Assembly: GCF_027409185.1 (NCBI RefSeq) | Contig: NC_084474.1 | Location: forward strand, 10,471,382-10,535,381 | Source of the DNA: Cynocephalus volans | Taxonomy: Eukaryota; Chordata; Mammalia; Dermoptera; Cynocephalidae | Direction of reading: 5' to 3' | DNA: 64,000 nucleotides | Shown: one piece after another, positions 23,561 to 34,800 of the stretch | Layout of the letters: the number at the start of each line of letters is the position of its first letter | Numbering within the stretch: the stretch's first letter is position 1 | Notes under the pieces: model-generated | What the model was told of the DNA's origin: nothing | Database searches by the model: none | What the model saw: only the letters and a program-made list of their open reading frames with translations | Made by a program: the position numbers and the translations under genes

Positions 23561-25590
23561 AAGCCTCTTTCCAAAACAAACGCACTCTTTAGGCAGCACA
23601 TTGCAAATATAAACTTTTCCAAAGTTGACTCCACTGCACATTTTACGTAAGCCCCACCCTCTTAGCTCCTAGCTATCCTTTTGAAGCTCAAGTTCATTAA
23701 TTATTTACTGAATCCATGCAGAATGCTTTTCTTCTGTTTTATCTAGTAACATTACCAAATCCTAACGGGCAGGCAGAATTTCAGTTAGTTGATTTAGGCG
23801 CATGTCTTTACTCCAAACTATGGTCTGAAAAAAATAAGTTTCATTTCCTTCTGTACATTCTCCTCCTGAAACCCAATGCACTTCACTCACATAAGATTCG
23901 AACTGGCTACTTGTGATTTCTTTCTTTAGTATTTAATGTTTTAAACTGTATGCTTAAAACCTTGAGCTCATACACCTCCTTGCAGAGGACACAACTGATG
24001 GACAAACACGCAGCTACGTGAACTGGAGCATGGTGCCGTCCACCTCAGCAGGCCGCCTGGAGACTCCTGCCCTGCTCAGCAGTGAGAAGTGGCCCCGCTT
24101 CACTGAAGTGAGCCGCCCTCTGCAGGCACACCAGTGAGAACTGCAGACTTAGATAAATATGCCCTTCACTTAAACACTTACTTTTTGGTCATTTTGTATT
24201 AAAAGATAATACCAAAAATCCTTTTTTAAAGTTTTCAAACAAATCTCTTTAAAAAATAGATAATAAAAAAAATAGATAATAGAATAATAAAATTGAAACT
24301 TGGATGGTCAATCCCAGATGAGCAAACTGGGAGACAAATCTAGTGAGTGGAGAACTGGTTTTGTCAAATTTTATAAACCTTCTGAGGAAAAAAATTCATC
24401 CTTCTCTGCAGTAATTTTTCAGTCCTTTTACATTCTTCTGTAGGTGAACACTGCCCCCTTTTGGCAAAATGTTCATATTTAAATGTAATTCTGGTAGGAT
24501 TAAAATACAAAGAGATCTTAAGAAACAAAATTAATCTCCATGAGCAAGAATGATTTATTTTAAAATAAATTAAACTTTAAGTATGCTTGACATTGTTCAT
24601 ACATCTTTTATTTTCTAAGTATACTTATGAACCAAAAAAGCAAATTTTTTCCTTTCAATTTCAGCCTTACAATTACTATGCTATTGCCAGTGTCTGTTAT
24701 TTGGAGGACATGAATGAGACCTACGTTTGTGCCCTAAGTTTTCAGATCAAAACATAATAAATATTCAAATAAATATAATTACATTCATAAAGTATTTTCC
24801 AAAAGGAAAGACAAAATACTTTTCCACTTTAGTAACCTAAACTCATTTTGAATTAAAAAAACATCTGATTCTGACTGTGAATACGAGGTTAAGAAGTGTA
24901 AGGCACCACACCCGTGACATGGCCCACTAGTGGCTGCAGGTCCTATCACACAGTGCCCTAGGACAACTCTCCAGCTGAAACCAACCAAATGTGCTACATA
25001 AAATATTAGATATTTTTGTAAATGCATAAATGAGCTATGACTGAGGATATTAGTAAAATGTGCATGAGTCCAAAACATGAAGTGAAAATGGGAAGCCAGC
25101 AAAGTAAGTCCAGACAGAAGGCTGTTTCAGCTTAACCCTATTTCCTTATTAACCAGGTGAAATGAACTTCAGGTGCTGAAGTAGCAGGGGTACAGGAAGA
25201 AGAAAAAGACCTTTCCTAAGTGGAGAGTCTTAATGGAAAAATCTCCTGTACAAAGCACAGCCATACCTTAAAGATGAACTAGAAATACACCGTCACCCCC
25301 CGCCCTGGCCCCTGCAATCCACCCAGCTACACACCCCAGGGAATGCAAGCAAAATTGCGTATTTCAAAACTTGCTATGGGGAAGCAGGGAGTAATATCTC
25401 CCCGGAGTTGTGGTATCTCCAGAGTAGCCTTCACATGGATTTTCAGGCCACTATACCTAGATGGTCCAAAACACCCTAAGCCAAGGACTTAGGCCATGAG
25501 CTGGCAGTGCTCCTGGCAAAAACAACCCAGGCCTCTAGTAATTCCCACAGAGAAAGTTCTACAATACAAGCTCAGTCAAAACCCACAGAA
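23560..25590. other. Intergenic DNA between PXDNL and PCMTD1, upper part
   Basis: AT-rich sequence with no recognisable gene. A small GC-richer patch at about 23990-24140 could not be assigned. Short open frames here look random. Confidence 0.6.
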
Positions 25591-25821
25591 TACAAAAGAA
25601 ACAGAGTTATAGACGTTAGCCATCAGACATGAAATATAAAATAGTTGGGTCCAGTATGTTTAGAAAATTAAATACATTAACAAAGTGCAGAAGACTATAA
25701 AAACAACCAGGCAGACTTGAAAAAGAAGAACTAGAAAATATAACAAACATTAAAATTCAATGTAAAGGTTTAACAGCAGGTTTAGAGCAACTGAAGAGAG
25801 AATTAGTGATAGGAAGATATA

Positions 25822-25897
25822 TGTGGGGTCTTCAAAAATCTCATGGAAATATTCAAATTATAATTCAATTTTCCATGAACTTTTTGAAGTACCCTCA
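25822..25897. mobile_element. Mariner-like MITE, copy 2
   Basis: 76 bp between TA dinucleotides (25820-25821 and 25898-25899). The left end is TGTGGGGTCTTCAAAAA and the right end is CTTTTTGAAGTACCCTCA. It is inserted in the ORF1-like part of the L1M relic. Same family as the elements at 7438, 37242 and 54150. Confidence 0.75.
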
Positions 25898-26318
25898 TAT
25901 CTGAAGAAATTATCTAAAATTAAATACTGACAGACAAAAAGTTGGGACAATACCTTTAAGAAAAAAAAGTGGCCAAGAATTTCCAGAACTGTTGAAAGAA
26001 ACCAACCCACACAACTACAAAATACTAGACAGGATAAACAAAAAAAATTCATACCTAGGCACATCATATGAAATCTCAGAGGATTAACAATGCTAAAACA
26101 AGAATAGTAAGAACTTCAAGACAAAATCTTTAAAGCAGATGACCTTAAAGGAATGGCTGTCAGTTGACTTAATAGCAACAATGAAAGCCAGAATCTAGAG
26201 AAATCATTACTTCGTGTTTTAGAGAAAATACTGTCAATCTAAAACTATATATTCAATGGACATACTTTTCAAAAACAAAGGCAAATTAAAGTTTTTCAGA
26301 CAAAACTAAGTTAGCCAC

Positions 26319-26677
26319 TGTTGGGAAAAATAGGAAAATGTCAGGGCCCCTCGGATGTTCAGAATCTTGCCGAGCATTTGCTATAAATATCCTTAGGTGT
26401 TCCTTGTTACTACTTAACGTGAGTTGTGCATGGGCACCCAGGTGTCCAGGGTTGTGGACTTAAGTATAAAAGACTAACAGCTCTGATCCACAGTGCTTCT
26501 CAGAAAAGCCACTAGGGTAGTTGCTCCTAGATCTGAATAAAACATGTTCATTTTTCTATACCCACAGCTCCCAGAAACTTTTTTTTTCTTATTACCTAGC
26601 TCACAGACCTGCATGTGGAGGGTTTGTGACCCAATCTGTGCAACAGACTCGAGGGGTCTGTCAGCCCCAGCTTTACA
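26319..26677 (+). mobile_element. Solo LTR of an endogenous retrovirus
   Basis: A 359-bp block beginning TGTTGGG and ending TTTACA, flanked by a 5-bp direct repeat GCCAC (26314-26318 and 26678-26682). Inside is a TATA box (TATAAA, 26465-26470) and, about 70 bp on, AATAAA (26536-26541), the expected U3-R-U5 order. No internal retroviral genes adjoin it, so it is the product of recombination between two LTRs. A 5-bp duplication fits several ERV classes. I do not recognise the family. It sits inside the L1M relic. Confidence 0.8.
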
Positions 26678-28140
26678 GCCACCTACTGTCTTTAACTAAA
26701 AGAAATTCAGAATGATGTACTTTAGGCAAAAAAGTTGGAATTCTCTAAGATGAAGAAAAAAATAATGAGCAAAAAATGTGCAGCTGGGAGTAGAGCTAAT
26801 TAAGCATTGCTTAGATGAACAATAGTCACAGTATACTACAGGGGCTTAAAATTTTAGAATTACAACGCATGATACTCTAGCATATAATTTTGAGGTGATG
26901 ACTTCATAAAGTGTTCTAAAGTACATTGTATTACTTAGGAGAAGGATAGGGAAGTAACTAACTTAGGCTTTGATAAACTAGGTGAGTGCATTAAAATGTC
27001 AACAGTAATAACTAAGAGAGCAGGGGGAAAAGTGTATAACTTCCAAACTAATAGACCAAAAAAAAAAGGAGAAACAAAGAAAAGAAAAAAAAAAGTATAG
27101 CACAAAATACCATTCTACAGTAATATTTAAAATGAATGTAAAATGGATGGAATGCTTCAAGTAAAATTCAAAGATTGCCAGAATAAATTCAGAAACTCGG
27201 TTACATGTTGTTTATAAGAAATGCACCTAAAACATAAGGATACAAAAAAGGTTGAAAATAAAAAGAACAGAAAAAGATACATTAGGTGACTACTCACCAA
27301 AAGAAAACTGCTACATGAACATCAAGACAAAATAGACTTTGAAGCAAAAAGTATTAAAAAGGGTTCTTACGTTATGCTAAAGATTCAAATCACCAGACAC
27401 AACAATCCTAGTATCATCACATGAAAACAAACAAAGCAAAAATTGGAAGAACTTTAAGAAAGAGCTGACATTCCATCATCGAAGTGAAAGACTTTGCCAA
27501 ATCTCTCTCAGCGACTGACAGACGACACCGGCAACACAAACACAGATTTACTTAGGCTATATTGGATTCGAACAACACAATTTAAAAACATATTCAATTG
27601 ACATTAATAGAAAATTAAACAACTGCAGAACATATAGTCTTCTTAAACACACCAAGTCATTTATTAAAAAATGACTATATATGGGAAACAAAACAAGAAA
27701 TAAGGCTGCTCGTTATCACTTATATTTAAGCGCTATACTGGAGGCCCCAACCAGCACATCTGGCAAAATAATAAAGTAAAACCCACAAGAGAAAATAAAG
27801 CTAAAACTTATCTAAAGATATGATTGTTTATGTAGAAAATGGAGAATTGTAAGAGACAGTACTGAATTTATGTACAAAATCAATAGAGTAATTTATAATT
27901 TTAATAGACAGAATATACAACAGCATTGAAAAATATAAAGTATCTACAAAGAAATTTAACAAAACATGTTAGATCTTCGATCCAAATTGTGTAACTATTA
28001 AGACATTAAATAAGACCCAACTAAAAGAAGTAGTCTGTATTCATGTCTGGTGGACTCCACATCATTCATAAACAAGTTAATTCCTGAACAAACTGATTTA
28101 TAAATTCAATGTGATTCCTAAGGAAATCCCAAAAGGAGAG

Positions 28141-28195
28141 TGTGTGTGTGTGCGTGTGTGTGTGCGCGCGTGTGTGTGCGTGTGTGCATGTGCGT
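28141..28195 (+). repeat. (TG)n microsatellite
   Basis: Imperfect TG/CG dinucleotide run inside the old L1M relic, with several GC interruptions. Confidence 0.9.
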
Positions 28196-29394
28196 AATCT
28201 GAGAAGCTGATCCTAAAATTTATTTAAAAGTCTACAGGTCCATGGATAGCCAAGAAACTCCTGGAATGAGTTAAAGGGACTTATCTTTCTAGATCAAGAT
28301 ATCACATACACTGACAAAGAGTTAGTATCCATTAATATTAATGGATTAATAATATAATATAAATCAACTTTTAAAAAGAAGGTACCCAACAAAAATTGTA
28401 CAGAAGACTTAAATGGCACTTTACAAAGGATACATAAAACCAAGAAACCCTTGAAAAGATTAAGAAAACCTTAACAACTAACAAAATCCCTATAAGATAC
28501 TTCACACAACCAAACAGGCAAAAATCACGGTCAAGTGTAGGTGAGGATGCAGATTAACTAGAACATTTAAACACTGCTGGAAGGAACACACACTGTTACA
28601 CTATTTTGAGAAAACAAATTTGTACCATCTAGGTAAAAGTGAATATAAACATATTCTAAGACCTAGCAATTCTACTCCCAGAAGCACACCGTAAGAAGAC
28701 TCTCACACATGTATACCACAAAACACACAGAATGTTCACAACTGAACTATGTGAGGGAACAAGAAATGTCCATTAATGGTAGAAGGAATAATTAAATTAT
28801 AAACTGTGAATGTAAGATAACTATATACAACATGAATCAATCTCAGAAAGGTAACGTGGCGTGAACAAGCAAGCTGCAGAAGAATGCATGTAAGTATGAT
28901 TCCAGCATGTCTGAAGCCAACTAATATATTGTTTAGAGATGCAAGTGCATGTGGTAAAATGACAGCAAAGAGAAAGATCGTGATAAACACAGAAGAGTTA
29001 CACCTGAGAAGGGAGGGATTAAGATGACAGAAGGGGTAAGAATGAGGAGGGATAAAAATTACCCCTGAGAAATGAAGGACTGGGAAGGGGCACATGGGTG
29101 ACAGTCATGCTAGTAGTTGAACCTAATAACAGGTACACACATGTACCTACATGTACACTGAATTATTCCTTGTTCTTTGCATATATTTTATAAATATTCT
29201 TCATATGTACCGAATAGTTTATAAAAATAAATTTTTAGAAAACTCTATACTCTTCAGAAATGTAAATAGTCAAAAGGAAGTGAAATGTCCAGAGACAACT
29301 GTATACCATAATTCCACATCTGTCCATAGGTGTCTTAACAACTGTCTAAATTAAAAAAGAAGAGAAAAAGAAAAGCCAGGCCACTGGAGAATAA

Positions 29395-32151
29395 TGCTTA
29401 ATTATATGTAACTGTTTATTTAAAATAGTTTTTCAAGTCTTACAACGATTTAACAGGCTTTGCGTCACCTTTATCATCTCCAACAGCTAAAAATCAACAT
29501 TTACACCTTTTTATTTTAACCACTATGTATGCTATTTTAGTAACATTTTTCTTTATTAATACTAGAACCAAATACTCGTATTTCGACCAATAAGCAGAAC
29601 AGGTTTAAATTACCCTATTGGTAGCTATGATGGTGTTGATAAATTCCTGGGATTTACCTGACGCTGGGTGCCACTGCAGGCCCTGTCTCTAACTAGCTGT
29701 AAAACAGAGGCAAAACATGCCACCTCTCTAGGCCTATTTTCTCATCTGCAAAATAAAAGCCTAAATTAGACAATATCTATTGTTTCATCTGGCTGTAAAA
29801 TTCCATGACTATATTTCCCATCATTTTCACTTACTTCATCTTTATTTGCTACTTCTCCACTTATAAAGCATAATTTTCCATACTCAAGTAAACATAAAAT
29901 TCATTAAAAAATAAACACAAACCCACAATATTCTTATTCTGATATGCCTGTATTAGTAGATAAAAAGGCTTTAACCTGAATTTTCATTTTTCATTTCTAC
30001 CTCTTTATTTAAAGTCAATGATGAAGTCACAACCATAAAATGAATGCATTTAAAAACACAAAAGATATATTTCAATGACAAAAAAATATGCAATGATCAT
30101 GAAAATCTACTGTATACTTTGCCAAGGTCTTATGAAAGACAATATGAAAAATGTCAATCTTCATATATATCCTTATTAAAAACTCTCTCCTAAATAGTAA
30201 AATCATTTAAGAATATGTATCTTTACATATCTGGACACCAGCTCCTAAGAGAAGGGGGTTAGGGCAGATAACTCTTCCCAGGTTTTCTACATAAAAATAT
30301 GTGGGCAGCAGAAATTCAAGATTAAACTTCTAAAACAAACAGTTAATTCAAAATAAAATGAACATTTCTAAAGCTGACAACAGGAATGACACTCATTTTT
30401 TTCTTTCCTAGACAGAAACGAGATGGGGTATTTAATAATAACAGCTTAGTAATCGTCTAAGAAAAATTGTAGCGATATCCCCATCCCACCCCCAGGACAC
30501 TGGTATAAAACAAATACCTTCTATGAAATTATTTTTCACATTACTAAAATATCCCCAATTACTTGAGACAATTTCAAGCTTACACTATTTCAAACACCTG
30601 TTTTTGGATTTGTGGGATTTCAGAACTGAGAGTTTTTACACAATATTTGAATCTTAGTGGAGAGATAATAATCCTTTCACTATACTACATTGACTGGGTT
30701 TTCTTAAGCAAATCTGAGCAACTACTGTAACAGTGATACTGCTGGTAATAAGTGATACACTCAGATTTTTCCCTTTAAAAAATATATAATCCATGTGACA
30801 CTAAGTAGTAAATATGTTATGTTGTACACTTTCTTAACCAGGAATGACTGTTTTCAGGCCTTACTAGGAAAACATTTACTACCTGCTTCATCACTGATAA
30901 GCTACAACAAAACTCAAATGATGGATAGTTTAAGAATGTGATATTAAGCAAAAAATAAAACCCATTATAATTTACCAAAAGAAACATTTTAAAAAAGTGA
31001 GAAATTAAATGAGCATGGTATAGGTCCCAAAGATTAAACTAGAATTCTGACCTGGATTTTCAAAGCAAAAGGCATCTACATACAATTTCTGGAGACATTT
31101 CTTATCCTAGAAAGATCCAAAGCAAAAGCAGGCAAGCTTGGCCCTACCTTGTCAGAGATAAATATTCAGATAAACTAGAAGTTCCATTTCCTAAAGTGCA
31201 TCTGCTGACCAAGTCTGCCCTGGCCCTGCTCCTTAGAGCTACCCAAGAAACTGGCTGTCACCCATGCCTATTCACTCGCTGTCTCTGCTATCAAGAGTCA
31301 CACAGAATGATGGATTTTTTAAAAACGAAATACTTTATACAGTGAACTATAGAAAAAGCAATCCTAAATACACTATCTTTTAAAATTCTAGAGAATTACA
31401 ATAACCTCATTATTCTTAAATACTGAAAATGTAAAGGGTCCATACAAATGAAGAGTTGTATTAATTATATTCTTCCTACTTTATTCACTTGCTATGCTCT
31501 TAAAATCTCTATGAGAGAAGCAGTATTTTCCCCATGTCTTTTGGCAACAGATTCAAAAGCAAAAGTAACAGGGCTGTAAAATTTCATGATTTTTTTTTTT
31601 AAAGCTAAATTATTCAGTATCTTGTATTGTTATTGCACTCATATATCGCCCGGAAAACATCTACAGTAACTCAGCAATAGTGATTGCAACAAAAGTAAGG
31701 TAAATAGGTCTACAAAGCATTGGATTTCCTTATCAGATAGAAAGTTTTCATACAGGAAATGCAAACAACCGCAATTCAAATCAGATTATATATGCTTAAC
31801 AATTATTCAAACCTTATATAAAATTAAATCTAACCCTCACTACTACAAATCTGGAAGGAATCAGAAAAGGGTTTATAGTACACAAGTCCTGATTATTGTT
31901 GCATTCCACTTTGAAATCACTCTGAGTTAAAATAGCATTTTTCCAAGATTTAAAAAAAAATAGATTTTATAAAAGGGATTCTTTTTAATCACTTTTTAAT
32001 ACAACATTTTTGTTACTGACAGAAACAAGTTATACTTTTTTCCACTATAATTCGCTCTGATGAAAGAAATAATTCTCTTTCAACTCTAACAAACACTACA
32101 TTTTCAAGACTAAAGAAATTATCAGTAGGCATTCTTTCTTCTTGACCTAAG
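29395..32151 (-). other. PCMTD1: PCMTD1 3' UTR (inferred extent)
   Basis: Minus-strand sequence following the PCMTD1 stop. The most distal good signal before the L1M relic is AATAAA at 29420-29415, giving a predicted cleavage site near 29395 and a 3' UTR of about 2.75 kb. Other AATAAA hexamers occur nearer the stop, so shorter forms are possible. A MIR-like piece in opposite orientation lies at 29640-29800. The end point is inference only. Confidence 0.45.
29640..29800 (+). repeat. MIR SINE fragment
   Basis: The text 'ctaactagctgta', then 'cacctctctaggcctatttt' and 'ctcatctgcaaaataaaa', follows the MIR consensus in the sense direction. It is antisense within the inferred PCMTD1 3' UTR. Confidence 0.55.
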
Positions 32152-32519
32152 TTATTTGTCTCTAAAATATGTCAAGTAAGCTTTCAAAGATTCAGGGAGG
32201 GGCAGCTTCATGATTTTTTCTCTCAGTAAGTTTTGAGGTGGCTCCTCTGTCTTCATGGCTTCACTGTGGTCTTTCTCTTCCTCTTCTTTGTTATCTTCTT
32301 CCATTTTTTCGTCCTCCTCACTGTCTAGAGGCTGAGGAATGAGCTGATTACCCACAAATACGTAAGTGTTAATTCTCTGTTTAACTCTCTTTCTTTTTCT
32401 TCTGGGTGGAGCCCTTTGAGGAATCCCCTTGGCCTGCATCTCATCATTTATGAAATTTCTAAGAGTGCGTCGAATGTAGATACGAGCCAAGTCCTGTAGA
32501 TTCCTGACAGCACAGGGGG
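32152..32519 (-). CDS. PCMTD1: PCMTD1 last coding exon (SOCS-type tail, stop)
   Basis: 368 nt, from the acceptor (TTTTTAG, AG at 32521-32520) to the TAA at 32154-32152. It encodes residues 236-357. It opens with PPCAVRNLQDLARIYIRRTL, a BC-box-like segment (L243, I251) expected to bind Elongin B/C. Then comes a basic patch (RAPPRRKRKRVKQR), a strongly acidic stretch (DSEEDEKMEEDNKEEEEK) and a C-terminal LPLPESLKAYL (341-351) that fits a Cullin-5 box (LPLP). Work on the family links PCMTD1 to Cullin-5 RING ligases, so this tail probably recruits the ligase while the N-terminal half recognises substrate. The length closes the protein at exactly 357 codons. Confidence 0.96.
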
Positions 32520-32956
32520 CTAAAAACAAAAAACACAAAAAAGAAAACATAAAAAATAAAACATTACATATTATTTGTTTCTTCACAGAACAAAACATGT
32601 GTTTCTTAGTGAATTTTAGAAAACACAGAAGTATAAAAACTCTGACTACCACCTAACAAAGATTCGGGGGTACCTATTACATACCCAGCACCATTCTAGG
32701 TACCAAGAAGCAGTGAAGAACCTAAGTTGTACAGGTGTATGTGTGTTGCCATGTTTGCACATTAAAAATGCTCTGGAAAGATAAATAAGAATTTAGAAAC
32801 AGGGTACATCATAAGAACTAAGTAATCAGGGGACAAGAACAGGTGACAGACTTTACCCAGCATATACTTTTATACTTTTTGATGTTTACATGAGGAGAAC
32901 TATTTAAAAAACTCAAAAGCAATATTTGAACAGCTGCCTCAGTCTGAACTCTAAAG

Positions 32957-32958
<2 letters not shown>

Positions 32959-33004
<46 letters not shown>
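32959..33004 (+). repeat. Compound (TC)n(CA)n microsatellite
   Basis: About 14 TC units run directly into about 9 CA units. It lies 440 bp upstream, in gene direction, of the PCMTD1 last-exon acceptor. Confidence 0.95.
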
Positions 33005-33212
33005 GCCTCTTTCTTTCTTTCTGTAAATCAACAAGTAGAACTGGTTCATGGCAAAGAGCCATCAGAAATAATGCTGTGAACAAACACTTTAATAGCCCAA
33101 AGAAGCATCACAGATCTTAAGCCACTGATGTCTACTTGTATCAAATATCATAGAGTAGGAACATATTGCCCATCTGCTTCACTCCTATCTTCCAGAGACA
33201 TACAGAAATACG

Positions 33213-33336
33213 TCTAGAACCATACACTCTTCTTTGTAGCCTACATTTATATGTATATATATTTATATATGTATATTTCTACATACACCACAGATATAGA
33301 CATATATCTAGAACCACACACTCTTCTTTGTAGCCT
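33213..33336 (+). repeat. Short tandem duplication
   Basis: A 30-bp segment, beginning TCTAGAACCATACACTCTTC at 33213, recurs at 33307 with one mismatch. The copies start 94 bp apart, with an AT-rich tetranucleotide-like stretch between them. Confidence 0.85.
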
Positions 33337-33829
33337 GTTCCAATACTTTACATAAAGAAATGAATTCTCTATGCCCCACACAAAATTAATTTCTCCTAGT
33401 TTCCATCCCTGTGGAAATAAAATTATTAAAGATCCTTCATTTCTAAAAATAAACAAAACTCTTCTCAGTTGAGCAGTACTAAAAATCTTCATCATTTATT
33501 GTTCTCATCTTTTCACTCTTGGTACTCTTTTTTGGATATTCCCCTTGCAAACTTTTTGGTGTGACAAATTCTGCCGTTAGTTACTTGTGGCTATGGTCCC
33601 TCTTTGCCTTTAGACTGTGAGCTGTGGGTGGGTTGCTGTTTGCTCTTGGTGCTATCCACAGGGCCCTGACAGTAAGAGCCAGGCACAGTGCATCACCCCA
33701 CTGAGGCTCACAGAATGCTTCCTGTGTTCTTCCCACCAACCACAGTACGCACCATGGGCTATGCCCAATCACACAGCAGACATACCCTATAGTAGTAAAT
33801 ATGGTTTTCCTTAGAACCATAGCGTAGAA

Positions 33830-33900
33830 GACTTGGGGTATGGTTACTTTTGATTGGGCGGTCACAAAGATCTCCCTGAGGAGGTCAAAGATCTCTTAGC
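33830..33900 (-). repeat. L2 LINE fragment
   Basis: This piece, from 'gacttggggtatggttactt' through 'tccctgaggaggtc', is nearly the same as 34418-34472. Both match the reverse complement of the L2 3' region, so they are two independent L2 copies or one duplicated piece. Confidence 0.55.
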
Positions 33901-34194
33901 ACAAACCTATTGGCCACTTCTTCAAGCTTTTTTCAATGCCCTATTGAAACATGAAATGTAAAGAATTCCAAAGAGCCACACTGGGCATGTTCAGCTAGAA
34001 ACCATTTTTTCTGCTCCTAGCTACATGTAGTGGAAATTGAAACAAAAAAGAATCTGAGTTCAAATTCTACGTCTGTCACTGATTAGTTTTGTGAACATGG
34101 GTAAGTAACAATAGATGTGAGCTCTTATCCCTTATATGTTAAAATGTGCAAAATACCACCTGCTCTGCCTACCTTCCAAAAGTGTTCACTAAGT

Positions 34195-34800
34195 TATTTA
34201 GCTTTCATTCCACAAATATTTGTTAAACTATATGTCGGGCACTGTTAAAGAACCCATTTAGATACATAGCAGGTGATTTAGGCTACAAAAGTGCCTACAC
34301 TCATGGAGCTGACATGTTTGGGGGAGGGGGTAGGAAAACAAAAAGCAATTATGAAAAACAAAAAAACACAGGGAATACCAAAAAAAAGCAAACACCGATG
34401 ATACAACAGATAGCGACTTGGGGGTATGGTTACTTTCAATTGAGTGGTCACAAAGGTCTCCTTGAGGAGGTCATCTCTGAACTACGATGTAAATGATAGA
34501 AGGTAACAGCCCTAATAAGCAAATGAGCTTGGCATGTTCAAGGAGCTGAAAGAAGGTTGGTGTAGATGAAGTTTGGAGCAGGAGGTCAGCTGGGAACACC
34601 TGGGCAGTCCACATGGGGTATGAGCATACTCTGATAGGTGGGTGGCAGTACAGATGGAGAGAAATGGACAAATTTCAGATAGTTTTTGAAGACAGGATGG
34701 AGATGGATTGGCTGTGGAGAATGAAGTAGGGAGAAAAAGAATCATGGAAAAAATCTCATTTGTTGGCCTAAGCAACTGGGCAGATCTGGTGTCAGTCACT
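34195..34800 (-). repeat. L2 LINE 3' fragment
   Basis: The run 'tatgtcgggcactgttaaag', then 'actcatggagctgacatg', 'gagtggtcacaaaggtct', 'ccttgaggaggtca' and 'gagcttggcatgttcaagga', follows the L2 3' part in reverse complement. It is diverged but continuous over about 600 bp, with an A-rich interruption near 34330-34400. Confidence 0.7.

Larger units (their letters stand above)
25590..29000 (+). mobile_element. Ancient L1M relic, interrupted
   Basis: Degenerate L1, plus strand. An ORF1-like part at about 25600-26300 ('aagagagaattagtgatagg' and similar) is followed by ORF2-like text around 27300-28130 ('ggaggccccaaccagcacat') and a 3' part at 28200-28920 ('ctagcaattctactcccaga'). Frames are fully broken. 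It is interrupted by a MITE (25822), a solo LTR (26319) and a (TG)n tract (28141), giving the insertion order: L1M first, the others later. The exact ends are uncertain. Confidence 0.75.

Noticed and set aside
32926..33120. Open frame with Ser-Leu and His-Thr repeats
   Set aside because: Translation of the (TC)n(CA)n microsatellite.
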